Shown here: one piece after another, positions 25,245-33,656 of the stretch
How the letters are laid out: each line of letters starts with the position of its first letter
How positions within the stretch are numbered: position 1 is the stretch's first letter
Translations under genes and position numbers: made by a program
Origin: Fodinibacter sp963833495
Lineage (GTDB): Bacteria; Actinomycetota; Actinomycetes; Actinomycetales; Dermatophilaceae
Assembly: GCA_963833495.1 (NCBI GenBank)
Contig: CAWHYJ010000003.1
Span: 1-64,000, forward strand
Reading direction: 5' to 3'
Length of the DNA: 64,000 nucleotides
The notes under the pieces: model-generated
Database searches by the model: none
Seen by the model: the letters and a program-made list of their open reading frames with translations, nothing else
Told to the model about the DNA's origin: nothing

Positions 25245-26751
25245 GTGAGCAGCACCCCCACCCGCATCACCCACCTCATCAACGGCCTCCCGTGGGAGGG
25301 CACCGCCGAGCGCACCAGCCCGGTCTTCAACCCCGCCACCGGCGTGCAGACCGGCGAGCTCGACCTCGCCTCGGCCGACCTGGTCGGCGAGGTCGTCACC
25401 GCGGCGCACGAGGCCTGGGCCTCGGGGTGGGGCAGCATCTCGCTGGCCAAGCGCACCCAGGTGCTGTTCAGGTTCCGCGAGCTGCTCAACGAGCGCAAGG
25501 AGGACATCGCCGCGCTGATCACTGCCGAGCACGGCAAGGTGCTCTCCGACGCGCTCGGTGAGGTGACCCGTGGCCTCGAGGTCGCCGAGTTCGCGTGTGG
25601 CATCCCGCACCTGATGAAGGGCGGCTTCACCGAGAACGCCTCGACCAAGGTCGACGTCTACTCGATCCGGCAGAGCCTGGGCGTCGTGGCCGTCATCAGC
25701 CCGTTCAACTTCCCGGCCATGGTGCCGCTGTGGTTCGTGCCCGTGGCCATCGCCTGCGGCAACGCGGTCGTCATCAAGCCCAGCGAGAAGGACCCGTCGG
25801 CCGTGAACGCCGTCGCCGCGCTGTGGAAGGAGGCCGGCCTGCCCGACGGTGTGCTCAGCGTCGTGCACGGTGACAAGGAGGCCGTCGACGCGCTGCTGAC
25901 CCACCCCAAGGTCAAGGCCGTGTCGTTCGTCGGGCTCCACCCCGATCGCGAAGTACGTCTACGAGACCGGCACCGCGCACGGCAAGCGGGTGCAGGCCCT
26001 CGGCGGCGCCAAGAACCACATGCTCGTGCTGCCGGATGCCGACCTCGACCTCGCGGCGGACGCTGCGGTCAACGCCGGCTTCGGCTCGGCCGGTGAGCGC
26101 TGCATGGCCATCTCGGCCCTGCTCGCCGTCGACACCATCGCCGACGACCTGGTGCAGAAGATCCAGGACCGCGTGGGCAAGCTGGTCACCGGTGACGGCA
26201 CCCGGGGCTGCGACATGGGCCCGCTGGTCACCGCCGCGCACCGCGACAAGGTGACCTCCTACCTCGACGCCGGCACCGAGGCGGGCGCCACGCTCGTCAT
26301 CGACGGCCGCGAGGGCGACGTCGACTCCGACGGCGAGGGCTACTTCCTCAAGCCGACCCTGTTCGACAACGTCACCAAGGACATGTCGATCTACCAGGAC
26401 GAGATCTTCGGGCCGGTGCTCTCGGTGCTGCGGGTCAAGACCTACGACGAGGCGCTCGACCTGATCAACTCCAACCAGTACGGCAACGGCACGGCCATCT
26501 TCACCAACGACGGTGGGGCGGCGCGCCGCTTCCAGAACGAGGTGGAGGTCGGGATGATCGGCGTCAACGTGCCGATCCCGGTGCCGATGGCGTACTTCTC
26601 GTTCGGCGGCTGGAAGAACAGCCTGTTCGGCGACACCCACGCCCACGGCATGGAGGGCGTGCACTTCTACACCCGCGGCAAGGTCGTCACGTCGCGCTGG
26701 CTCGACCCCAGCCACGGCGGCATCGAGCTCGGCTTCCCGCAGAACGTCTGA
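25245..26751 (+). CDS. mmsA: Methylmalonate-/malonate-semialdehyde dehydrogenase, CoA-acylating (frameshifted)
   Basis: This enzyme (IolA in inositol pathways) turns malonate semialdehyde into acetyl-CoA. The GTG at 25245 follows AGGA. The first frame is normal up to VKAVSFVG and the rest (from about 25935: STPIAKYVYETGTAHGKRVQ) lies in another frame. One extra G in GGG at 25932-25934 explains it, and removing it restores 501 residues. The catalytic cysteine is in GSAGERCMA (about residue 286), and ISPFNFPAMVPLWF is a family motif. All motifs are intact, so a base-calling error is likely. Confidence 0.9.
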
Positions 26752-26772
26752 GGCGAGGCGCTCGACGCGAAC

Positions 26773-26810
26773 GCGGCCCCCGGCATCCGAGCGTGGATGC
26801 CGGGGGCCGC
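26773..26810. terminator. Bidirectional terminator between mmsA and the converging gene
   Basis: A perfect 16-bp stem (GCGGCCCCCGGCATCC with its complement, 26773-26788 and 26795-26810) closes a six-base loop. It lies between convergent genes. The stem contains one CGGCATCC and one GGATGCCG. Confidence 0.8.
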
Positions 26811-26823
26811 TGGGCCCACTCGG

Positions 26824-27810
26824 TCACAGGGCCTGCTCGGCCTCCAGCAGGGTGTTGGCGGCGAAGGTGAGGCCCTCGAGCTGGTCGAGCTCCTGGTCCT
26901 CGTGCTCGATGTTCACCGGGATGTCGGGGTCGACGTCGCGCAGCGCCCGCAGGAACTCGGTCCACCACGACACGTCGTGGCCGCGGCCCACCGCCACGAA
27001 GTCCCACGACGAGTTGCTCGGCCAACCCGAGAGCGTGGTGCCGCCCCCCATCGCGAGGTAGCCGGGCTCGCCCTCGGCGACCCGGGTGAACCGGTCGTCG
27101 AGCACCCCGTTGACCTTGGCGGCGTCGTTGATCCGGGTGTCCTTGGCGGCGGCCACGACCACCAGCGAGCCGAGGTCCTTGACGGCGAGCACCGGGTCGA
27201 TGCCCTGCCAGAACAGGTGGCTCGGGTCCATCTCGGCCCCGACGTGGGTCGAGCCGATCTCCTCGGCGAGGCGGTGCATCGTCGAGGGGTTGAAGACGAT
27301 GTTGCCGGGGTGCATCTCGATGCCGACCCGCACGTCGGCATCCGCGGCGCGCGCCTGGATCTGCTTCCAGTAGGGCACGGCCACGCCCCACTGGTGGTCG
27401 CGCACGTCGAGCAGCGGGCTCCACCAGGGCAGCGGGTTCCAGGCCATGTTCGTGCCGCCCGGGCTGCCGGCCGGGGCTCCGGACATGGTGATGACACGCT
27501 TCACGCCCAGCAGGGCGGCGAGCTCGATGGAGTCCTCGAGGTCCTTGGCGTGCGGGAAGCCCTCTCGGGGGAAGAGCGGGTTGCCGTTGCAGTTCAGCGC
27601 GGTCAGCGTGAGGCCGCGCGAGCTGAACTCGCCCAGGTACTGCTGGCGGGCGTCCTCGCTGGCGCGCAGCTCGTCGACCGGCAGGTGGATCGGCGGCAGG
27701 AAGCCGCCGGAGTTGATCTCGACGCTGGTCATGCCGATGCCGGCGATGATGTCGAGGGCCTCGCCGAGCGGCTTGTCGCCGAGGCAGGCGTTGTAGACGC
27801 CGAGGTACAT
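26824..27810 (-). CDS. Sugar phosphate isomerase/epimerase (TIM barrel)
   Basis: This 328-residue protein starts MYLGVYNACLGDKPLGEALD. GIEMHPGNIVFN, GAEMDPSHLFWQG and VNIEHEDQE carry the usual metal-binding Glu, Asp and His of the AP-endonuclease-2-like superfamily. It lies 45 bases after a Gfo/Idh/MocA dehydrogenase on the same strand. That pairing is common for oxidation and epimerisation of unusual sugars or cyclitols. The substrate is unknown. Confidence 0.82.
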   Translation of the reverse strand: MYLGVYNACLGDKPLGEALDIIAGIGMTSVEINSGGFLPPIHLPVDELRASEDARQQYLGEFSSRGLTLTALNCNGNPLFPREGFPHAKDLEDSIELAALLGVKRVITMSGAPAGSPGGTNMAWNPLPWWSPLLDVRDHQWGVAVPYWKQIQARAADADVRVGIEMHPGNIVFNPSTMHRLAEEIGSTHVGAEMDPSHLFWQGIDPVLAVKDLGSLVVVAAAKDTRINDAAKVNGVLDDRFTRVAEGEPGYLAMGGGTTLSGWPSNSSWDFVAVGRGHDVSWWTEFLRALRDVDPDIPVNIEHEDQELDQLEGLTFAANTLLEAEQAL

Positions 27811-27855
27811 GGGGTGCTCCTTGCGGGGTTCGAGTGGGGCGGTGCGGGTTTCAGG

Positions 27856-29052
27856 TCAGGCGGCGTGGTGTGGGGGCAGGTCGACGACGGCGCCGCCGGC
27901 GGCGGCCGAGCGGATGACGGCGTCGATGACGGTGAGGTCGCGCACGCCGTCGGCGAAGCTCGCCACCGGCGGCAGGCCGCCCTCGATGCCGGCGACCTGC
28001 TCGAGGAACGCCCGCAGCTGGAAGCCGAACAGGTCGCCGACGCCGAACGAGACGCCCGGGAAGTCCATCGGCACACCGCCCTTGAGGTAGGGGTGCGACG
28101 GGCCGACGAGCACCTGGTTGTAGCCGTCGAGGCCGTCGTCGCGCATCTGCCGGAGCAGCGAGAACTCCGCCGGCCGGTCCATGTCCCACTTGGCGGCGCC
28201 GGTCTCGGCGAAGAGGTCGAACGCCAGCGAGTTCGCGTGGCCGGGGGCGACCCGCGAGATCGAGAAGGTGCCGACGGCCCCCGAGGCGAAGTGGGCAGTG
28301 AAGGTGGCGACGTCGTCGTTCTCGACCGGCTCCTTCACGTCGGTCAGCTCGGCGCGGGCGTGGCCGTAGGTGGTGCCGGCCGCCAGGTAGCGCTCGGTCA
28401 CCTTGGTGGTGAAGGCGGCGCCGCCGACCTGCGTCATCGGCCCGCAGACGAACTCGGCCAGGTCGATGAGGTGGCTGCCGATGTCGGCGAGCGCGCCGGT
28501 GCCCGGGCCGCCCTTGTAGCGCCAGGCCATCGGGGTCCGGGCGCTGCGGGCGTAGTCGCACCAGTAGCGCCCGTTGAAGTGCGACACCTCACCGAGCTCG
28601 CTGCGCACGAGCTCGCGGATCGCGGCGACCGCGGGCTGGCGGCGGTAGACGAACGCCGTACCGGTGACGAGGTCGGGGTGGGCCGTGGCAGCATCCGCCA
28701 TCGCCCGGGCGTCGGCGAGGGAGTCGGACAGCGGCTTCTCGCAGAGCACGTGCTTGCCGGCCGCGAGCAGCGCCTCGACGATCTCGCGGTGCAGGGCGTT
28801 GGCCACGACCACGCTGACCACCTGCACGTCGTCGGCGACGAGCAGCTCACGCCAGTCGGTGCCGTGCCGCTGGTAGCCGTAGCGGGCCGCGGCGTCGGCA
28901 GCGGTGGCGGCGTTGGCGTCGACCACTGCCGCGTAGTGGATCGGGGGCAGCGGTGGGTCGAACAGGGTCGGGGCGGAGCGGTAGCCGGCGCAGTGGGCCC
29001 TCCCCGCCATTCCGGCCCCGATCACGGCCACACCGATGGGCTGCTGGGACAT
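27856..29052 (-). CDS. Gfo/Idh/MocA family oxidoreductase
   Basis: This 398-residue protein is longer than classical IolG. It has Rossmann motif VAVIGAGMAGRAH, LCEKPLSDSLADA and GALADIGSHLIDLAEFV. The ATG at 29052 follows AGGAGAGAC. Its promoter region holds both a LacI-type palindrome and an IolR-like operator, so it may answer to two regulators. Together with the next isomerase it forms a two-gene operon for an unidentified sugar or inositol derivative. Confidence 0.85.
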   Translation of the reverse strand: MSQQPIGVAVIGAGMAGRAHCAGYRSAPTLFDPPLPPIHYAAVVDANAATAADAAARYGYQRHGTDWRELLVADDVQVVSVVVANALHREIVEALLAAGKHVLCEKPLSDSLADARAMADAATAHPDLVTGTAFVYRRQPAVAAIRELVRSELGEVSHFNGRYWCDYARSARTPMAWRYKGGPGTGALADIGSHLIDLAEFVCGPMTQVGGAAFTTKVTERYLAAGTTYGHARAELTDVKEPVENDDVATFTAHFASGAVGTFSISRVAPGHANSLAFDLFAETGAAKWDMDRPAEFSLLRQMRDDGLDGYNQVLVGPSHPYLKGGVPMDFPGVSFGVGDLFGFQLRAFLEQVAGIEGGLPPVASFADGVRDLTVIDAVIRSAAAGGAVVDLPPHHAA

Positions 29053-29088
29053 CGTGTCTCTCCTTGTCAACGTCCTTGGTGACGTGTA

Positions 29089-29100
29089 TAAAGCGCTTTA
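29089..29100. promoter_or_regulatory. LacI-type operator palindrome
   Basis: TAAAGCGCTTTA is a perfect 12-bp palindrome with the central GCGC usual for LacI-family operators. It lies 36 bases upstream of the dehydrogenase start at 29052 and about 80 bases from the divergent lacI gene, its likely source of regulator. Confidence 0.7.
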
Positions 29101-29139
29101 AGGAATGGTGGACCCGGTGCGGATGCCGTGTCAACCCTT

Positions 29140-29149
29140 TGTTCGGACA
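29140..29149. promoter_or_regulatory. IolR-like operator between the dehydrogenase and lacI
   Basis: TGTTCGGACA, within TTTGTTCGGACAAT, matches the shared operator with one mismatch on its best strand. TGTCAA at 29129-29134 reads as TTGACA toward the minus-strand dehydrogenase, the same geometry as at 16355 and 31368. Confidence 0.55.
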
Positions 29150-29178
29150 ATCTGTCAAGAGCGTGGGGAGGGTGTCGC

Positions 29179-30217
29179 GTGACCGGTGGCTCCACGGCAT
29201 CCGGGCGGGTGCGGCTCGTCGACGTCGCGCAGCGGGCGGGCGTCTCGACCGCCACCGTCTCGCTCGTGCTGCGCGGCCGTCCGGGCCCCAGCCAGGCCAC
29301 GGCGGATGCCGTGCGCGCCGCCGCCGCCGAGCTCGGCTACCGCCCCGACCGCACGGCGAGCCTGCTGGCCCGGCACCGCTCGCACCTGCTCGGGGTGCTG
29401 CTCGACGTGAGCAGCCCGTTCCACGCCGACCTCGTGCGGGCGCTCGACAGCGCGTCGGCCGACCGCGGGCTCGACCTCGTGCTCGGCACCACCACGCCAC
29501 GCACCGACGAGCACCGGGCGGCCGAGACGCTGCTCGACTTCCGCTGCGAGGCAATGGTGCTGCTCGGCCCCCAGATGGCCGATGCCGACCTGACCGCCCT
29601 CGCGTCGCTGTGCCCGACCGTGGTCGTGGGTCGCGCCGGGGTCGCGGGTGTCACCGGGGTGCTGGCCGCCGACGACCAGGGGCTCGAGTCGGCCGTCGAC
29701 CACCTGGCGTCGCTGGGGCACCGGCGCATCGCGTTCGTCGACGGGCCGCGGGGGAGCATCGCCCGGGCGCGTCGCCAGGGGTACCGCGACGCCATGGCTC
29801 GGCACGGGCTCGGCTCGAGCGTCGACGTGGTGCGCGGTGGTGCCGCCGAGGCCGCCGAAGCCGACGGGGCGGCCGCGGCGGCCCGGTTGCTCGCGCGTCC
29901 GGCCGGCGACCGACCCACCGGCGTCATCGCCTTCAACGACCGGGTGGCCATCGGGCTGCGCGACGGCCTGCTGCGGGCAGGGGTGCAGGTGCCGGCGGAC
30001 GTCTCGGTGGTCGGCTACGACGACAGCCCGATGGCCCGGCTCGGCACCATCGACCTGACCTCGGTCAGCCAGGAGCCCGAGGCGCTGGCAGATGCCACCG
30101 TCGCGCTCGTCGTGGGCCTGCTCGACGCGCGGCATCCCGGCGCCCACGGCGGACGTCGTCATCCCGCCACGCCTGGTCGTCCGGTCCTCGAGCGCTCATC
30201 CCCCAGGTCGAGGGTAG
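29179..30217 (+). CDS. LacI family transcriptional regulator (frameshifted near its C-terminus)
   Basis: The HTH is VRLVDVAQRAGVSTATVSLV with hinge-like GYRPDRTASLLAR. A periplasmic-binding-type sensor domain follows (GVIAFNDRVAIGLRDGL, VSVVGYDDSPMARL). The GTG at 29179 follows GGGAGG. In the frame as given the C-terminus derails after LLDARHPGA. Removing one C from CCC at 30143-30145 gives the expected TADVVIPPRLVVRSSS ending and about 345 residues. The stop codon TAG (30215-30217) lies in the left arm of a palindromic repeat. The palindrome TAAAGCGCTTTA upstream is its probable operator. Confidence 0.82.
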
Positions 30218-30268
30218 AGAACACTCCGTGTGGCCCTCAATCCGCACGGCGTGTTCTCTACCCTCGAC
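30207..30268. repeat. Palindromic element, family A copy 2
   Basis: Perfect 18-bp inverted arms (30207-30224 and 30251-30268, core CGAGGGTAGAGAACAC) extend inward as CCGTGTGG/CCGCACGG with one mismatch, leaving about 8 loop bases. It is the better-preserved relative of the element at 21-81. It lies at the junction of the convergent lacI and dehydrogenase genes, so it may act as a bidirectional terminator. It also contains the lacI stop codon. Confidence 0.8.
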
Positions 30269-30277
30269 GGCTCGGGG

Positions 30278-31291
30278 TCAGCGGGCGACCTCGTCGATCC
30301 GCACCGGGCGGTGTTCCTTCGCCGACAGCGTCGCGGCCTCGGCGATCCAGGCGGTGCCCATGGCGTCCTCGATGGTGCACGGCGAGGGGACCTCGCCGGC
30401 CGCCACCGCGCAGAACGCGGCGAGCTCACGCCGGAACGCCTCGGTGAGGCGGTCCATGAAGAACGTGTGCGCCGGGCCGGCCGGCCAGGTGGCACCGGGC
30501 TCGGTGGAGCGCAGCGGTAGGCCCTCGTCGAGGCCGGCGGCCACGGCGTCCTCGACACCGTGCACCTCGAGGCGGACGTCGTACCCGCGACCGTTGGTGC
30601 GACTGTTCGAGACCACGCCGAGCGAGCCGTCGGCCAGGGTGATGAGCACCGAGACGGTGGAGTAGTCACCGTTGTCGGCGTAGAACTCGGCGAGGGCGTC
30701 GGGGTCGACCGCGCCGACGGCGTAGACCTCGACGGCCTCCTGCCCGGTCACCCAGCGCACGGCATCGAAGTCGTGCACGGAGCAGTCGCGGAAGATGCCG
30801 CCGGAACCGGCCAGGTAGGCCGCCGGGGGCGGCGCCGGGTCGAGGGTGGTCGAGCGCACCGTCGTGATCCGCCCCAGCTCTCCGGAGCGCACGGCGTCGC
30901 GCGCGGCCACGAAGGCGGGGTCGAAGCGACGCGGGTAGCCGATCTGCACCGCGACGCCGGAGCCGGCGAGCCGGTCGCGCACGGTCACCGCTTCATCTGC
31001 AGAGGCCGCGATCGGCTTCTCGCAGAACGTCGGGATGCCGCGGCCGGCCGAGGCGAGGAGCAGCTCCGCGTGCGCGCCCGTCGTGGCGGCGATGACGACG
31101 CCGTCGACACCGGCTTCCAGCACCGCCTCGGGGGAGCCGACGGCGGTCGCCTTCCCGATGCGGGTGGTCACGGTGTCGACGGCGGCAGCCACGGGGTCGG
31201 TGACGACGAGCTCGTCGACCCGGTCGAGGGCCGCGAGGGTGTCGGCATGGAAGGCGCCGATCCGGCCGAGGCCGATGAGTCCGATTCGCAT
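30278..31291 (-). CDS. Gfo/Idh/MocA dehydrogenase, inositol dehydrogenase-like paralog
   Basis: This 337-residue protein shares IGLIGLGRIGAFHADTL, FCEKPI and IFRDCSVHDFDAVRWVTGQE with the dehydrogenase at 24134-25162, indicating a duplicated and diverged pair. It is the only gene on its transcript and is divergent from the isomerase at 31475, with an IolR-like operator between them. A different inositol isomer is a reasonable guess for its substrate. Confidence 0.83.
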   Translation of the reverse strand: MRIGLIGLGRIGAFHADTLAALDRVDELVVTDPVAAAVDTVTTRIGKATAVGSPEAVLEAGVDGVVIAATTGAHAELLLASAGRGIPTFCEKPIAASADEAVTVRDRLAGSGVAVQIGYPRRFDPAFVAARDAVRSGELGRITTVRSTTLDPAPPPAAYLAGSGGIFRDCSVHDFDAVRWVTGQEAVEVYAVGAVDPDALAEFYADNGDYSTVSVLITLADGSLGVVSNSRTNGRGYDVRLEVHGVEDAVAAGLDEGLPLRSTEPGATWPAGPAHTFFMDRLTEAFRRELAAFCAVAAGEVPSPCTIEDAMGTAWIAEAATLSAKEHRPVRIDEVAR

Positions 31292-31367
31292 CTGAGGTCT
31301 TCCCGTGGCGTCCGGCCCTCGCCTCGCGCGAGGGCATCGCGCCCATGCTCACCTACCCAACAGTTGC

Positions 31368-31388
31368 TGTCAACCGTATGTTCTGACA
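31368..31388. promoter_or_regulatory. IolR-like operator in a divergent promoter region
   Basis: TGTTCTGACA (31379-31388), in TATGTTCTGACAAA, lies just beyond TGTCAA (31368-31373), which reads as TTGACA toward the minus-strand dehydrogenase. One operator could control both divergent genes. Confidence 0.6.
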
Positions 31389-31474
31389 AACTTCGAGCGG
31401 TGGCGGTGCGACGGCTCGGAGTCGGGTCCTGACCCGTCACCCGTCCGACCCCGCCACGTCCGAGGGACCATCGC

Positions 31475-32269
31475 ATGCCCAGCACACCGTTCGTCCTCGC
31501 CGCCAGCGCCGAGATGCTCTTCGTCGACCGTCCGGTGGTCGACCGCGTCCGGGCGATCCACGACGCGGGGTTCGCCGTCGAGATCTGGGACTGGCGCAAC
31601 CACGACCTCGACGAGCTCGAGGCCCTGGCCGCGAGCGGCGTCGTCTTCACGTCGATGACGGGCTACACGACCGGCACGCTGGCCGACGAGGAGGGCGCCG
31701 ACGAGCTGCTGCGAACCGCTGCCGAGTCCGTCGTGGTCTCGCGCCGTCTCGGCACCCCGAGCCTGAACCTGCACGGAACCGGCCTCGACCACCGCGGCCT
31801 GCCGGTCGTGCCCGCCGACGAGGTCACCTCACAGATGTGGGACACCGCCCGGCGCACGCTCGTACGCATCGCCGAGCTCGGTGAGCGCGAGGGGGTCACC
31901 TTCGTGCTCGAGAACCTCAACACGGCCGTCGACCACCCCCGCACCCCCTTCGCGCGAGCGGCCGACACCCTCGACCTCGTGCGCGGTGTCGACTCACGGC
32001 ACCTGCGGCTCAACCTCGACCTCTACCACGCCCAGATCGGCGAGGGGAACCTCATCGAGCTGTGCCGCGAGGCGTTGCCCTGGGTCGCCGAGGTGCAGGT
32101 GGCCGACGTGCCGGGGCGGTGCGAGCCCGGCACCGGCGAGATCCGCTATGCCGGGGTCGCCTCGGCCTTGGCGGATGCCGGGTTCACCGGTGTCGTCGGG
32201 CTGGAGGCCTTCGCGAGCGCCGACCCGGATGCTGCGCTGGCCGCCTTCCGCGAGGCCTTCACCCCCTGA
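31475..32269 (+). CDS. Hydroxypyruvate isomerase-like TIM-barrel protein
   Basis: This 264-residue protein has FVLAASAEMLFVDRPVVDRV at the start, then FVLENLNTAVDHP, LNLDLYHAQIGEGN and VQVADVPGRCEPGTGEI. The Hyi family shares this DxYHxQ and DxPGRxEPGTGE arrangement. Family members interconvert hydroxypyruvate and tartronate semialdehyde or act on related 2-keto sugars. No glyoxylate carboligase is nearby, so a sugar or cyclitol role in this regulon is more likely. It is transcribed divergently from the dehydrogenase at 30278. Confidence 0.8.
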   Translation: MPSTPFVLAASAEMLFVDRPVVDRVRAIHDAGFAVEIWDWRNHDLDELEALAASGVVFTSMTGYTTGTLADEEGADELLRTAAESVVVSRRLGTPSLNLHGTGLDHRGLPVVPADEVTSQMWDTARRTLVRIAELGEREGVTFVLENLNTAVDHPRTPFARAADTLDLVRGVDSRHLRLNLDLYHAQIGEGNLIELCREALPWVAEVQVADVPGRCEPGTGEIRYAGVASALADAGFTGVVGLEAFASADPDAALAAFREAFTP

Positions 32270-32272
32270 CCC

Positions 32273-32311
32273 TGCCGGGTGGGCGAGCTCACCCAGCCCG
32301 CCCACCCGGCA
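32273..32311. terminator. Bidirectional terminator-like hairpin
   Basis: A perfect 12-bp stem TGCCGGGTGGGC / GCCCACCCGGCA (32273-32284 and 32300-32311) has a 15-base loop. It lies between the stops of convergent genes (32269 and 32316). Confidence 0.7.
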
Positions 32312-32315
32312 TCCG

Positions 32316-33494
32316 TCAGTGGCTGAGGGTGCGGTTCACCTGCGCAGCGAGCCGCTCCCTCAGCTCCTCGACGGAGATCGCCTCGCCGAGAGCCCGGCGG
32401 ACGAGGTCGGACTGCGTCTCGGGAGACATCCCGTTCAGCGGCTGGTCGCGGTCGAGGTTGGTCGGGAACGCGTAGCCCTCGGCGGAGGCGGCGACGACGT
32501 CGCCGACCCGGGCGAACGGCATCCCGGCGGCCTTGCGGGCGAGCAGCGCCGGGTAGACCGCCTCGACGACGCGGCGCCGGTCGACGCTCTCCATGGCGCG
32601 GCCGAACGCCGACGACACCTGCAGGAGGTTGGCCATCCGGCGCACGTCGGTCGTGTGGTTCGAGCCGGCAGCGTGGAAGAGCGCCGGGTTGAAGAAGACG
32701 GCATCCCCCTTGGCCAGCGGCAGCTGCACGTGGTTGGCCACGAAGTACTCCTGGAACTCGGGCAGCCAGTAGGCCAGGTAGCCGTGCGCGTACTTCTGCG
32801 AGTGCGGCAGGTAGAGCGTCGGGCCGGTCTCGACGGGCATGTCGCAGTGCGCGACGGCGCCCTGCAGGGTGAGCACCGGCGACAGCGCGTGCACGTGCGC
32901 GGGGAACTCGGCCGAGGTCTTCGGGCTCTGGAACCCGAGGTGGTAGTCCCGGTGCACGGTCTGACCGGCCCCACCGGGGTTGACGACGTTGACCTGGCTG
33001 GTCACCTGGTAGCCCGGGCCGAGCCACGCGGTCGCCGCGAGTGCCACGATGTCGTTGGCGTAGTAGTCGACGAACGCCTCGGGGTCGGCCACGGCCAGCT
33101 TCTCGAGGGCGTTCCACACCCGGTCGTTGACGCCGGGGACCCCGAAGTGGTCGCCGGCGTCACCCCCGCAGGCCTTCTCGTCGGCGATGATCCGCTCGAA
33201 CACCTCGCTCACCCGGTCGAGGACGTCGTGGTCGAAGGCGCCGCGGAACACGGCGATGCCCGGTCCGTCGGCCAGGGCCCGGGCGAGCTCGGCGTGAACG
33301 GCCCGGCGGGCGTCGTCGGTCATCGCGTCGCGCAGGGCGGCGGCGTCGTAGACCAGCACCCCCTGCGAGACCTCGCTGGCGTGCGGGTAGCCGGCGAGGT
33401 CGGTGCCGGCGCCGATGACAGCCAGCAGGTCGTCGAGGTGGCAGTCCTCGGCGCGCAGGTAGCCGGCCGTCGTCGGGGTGTGGGTGGTCGTCAT
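32316..33494 (-). CDS. Phytanoyl-CoA dioxygenase (PhyH) family protein
   Basis: This 392-residue Fe(II)/2-oxoglutarate-dependent oxygenase has the iron-binding HxD in TVHRDYH (H181, D183), the distal histidine in LFHAAGSNH (about H274) and a conserved Arg pair in VRRMANLLQ. PhyH proteins hydroxylate diverse small molecules; none of the residues seen fix the substrate. It is divergent from a LacI regulator, and the 162-base gap holds AGGTC-N14-GACCT but no clear operator. It may feed an unusual compound into the neighbouring pathway. Confidence 0.82.
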   Translation of the reverse strand: MTTTHTPTTAGYLRAEDCHLDDLLAVIGAGTDLAGYPHASEVSQGVLVYDAAALRDAMTDDARRAVHAELARALADGPGIAVFRGAFDHDVLDRVSEVFERIIADEKACGGDAGDHFGVPGVNDRVWNALEKLAVADPEAFVDYYANDIVALAATAWLGPGYQVTSQVNVVNPGGAGQTVHRDYHLGFQSPKTSAEFPAHVHALSPVLTLQGAVAHCDMPVETGPTLYLPHSQKYAHGYLAYWLPEFQEYFVANHVQLPLAKGDAVFFNPALFHAAGSNHTTDVRRMANLLQVSSAFGRAMESVDRRRVVEAVYPALLARKAAGMPFARVGDVVAASAEGYAFPTNLDRDQPLNGMSPETQSDLVRRALGEAISVEELRERLAAQVNRTLSH

Positions 33495-33656
33495 CGGGGG
33501 TGCTCCTGGGTGCTCGCGGTGGCGTCGTTGCCGGGTCAGGTGTCCAGCGTGCGCCGTGAGCCGGTGGGTGGGAACAGGTCGAAACCATCAAAAAGACCTC
33601 AGGGTGTGGATGCCGTGTCGCTGGCCGTGCGCAGTGCGACCCGTCACCATGGGCGG

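Noticed and set aside
25201..25245. An IolR-like operator upstream of mmsA (ACGACAGGACCGAT)
   Set aside because: It matches only part of the consensus and overlaps the ribosome binding site, so it was not counted among the seven sites.
26797..29082. A 761-codon plus-strand open frame across two genes
   Set aside because: It is antisense to a clear isomerase and a clear dehydrogenase, and spans their intergenic gap without any domain.
33495..33656. A LacI operator between the PhyH and second lacI genes
   Set aside because: Only AGGTC-N14-GACCT was found; it lacks the central CG dyad usual for LacI sites.
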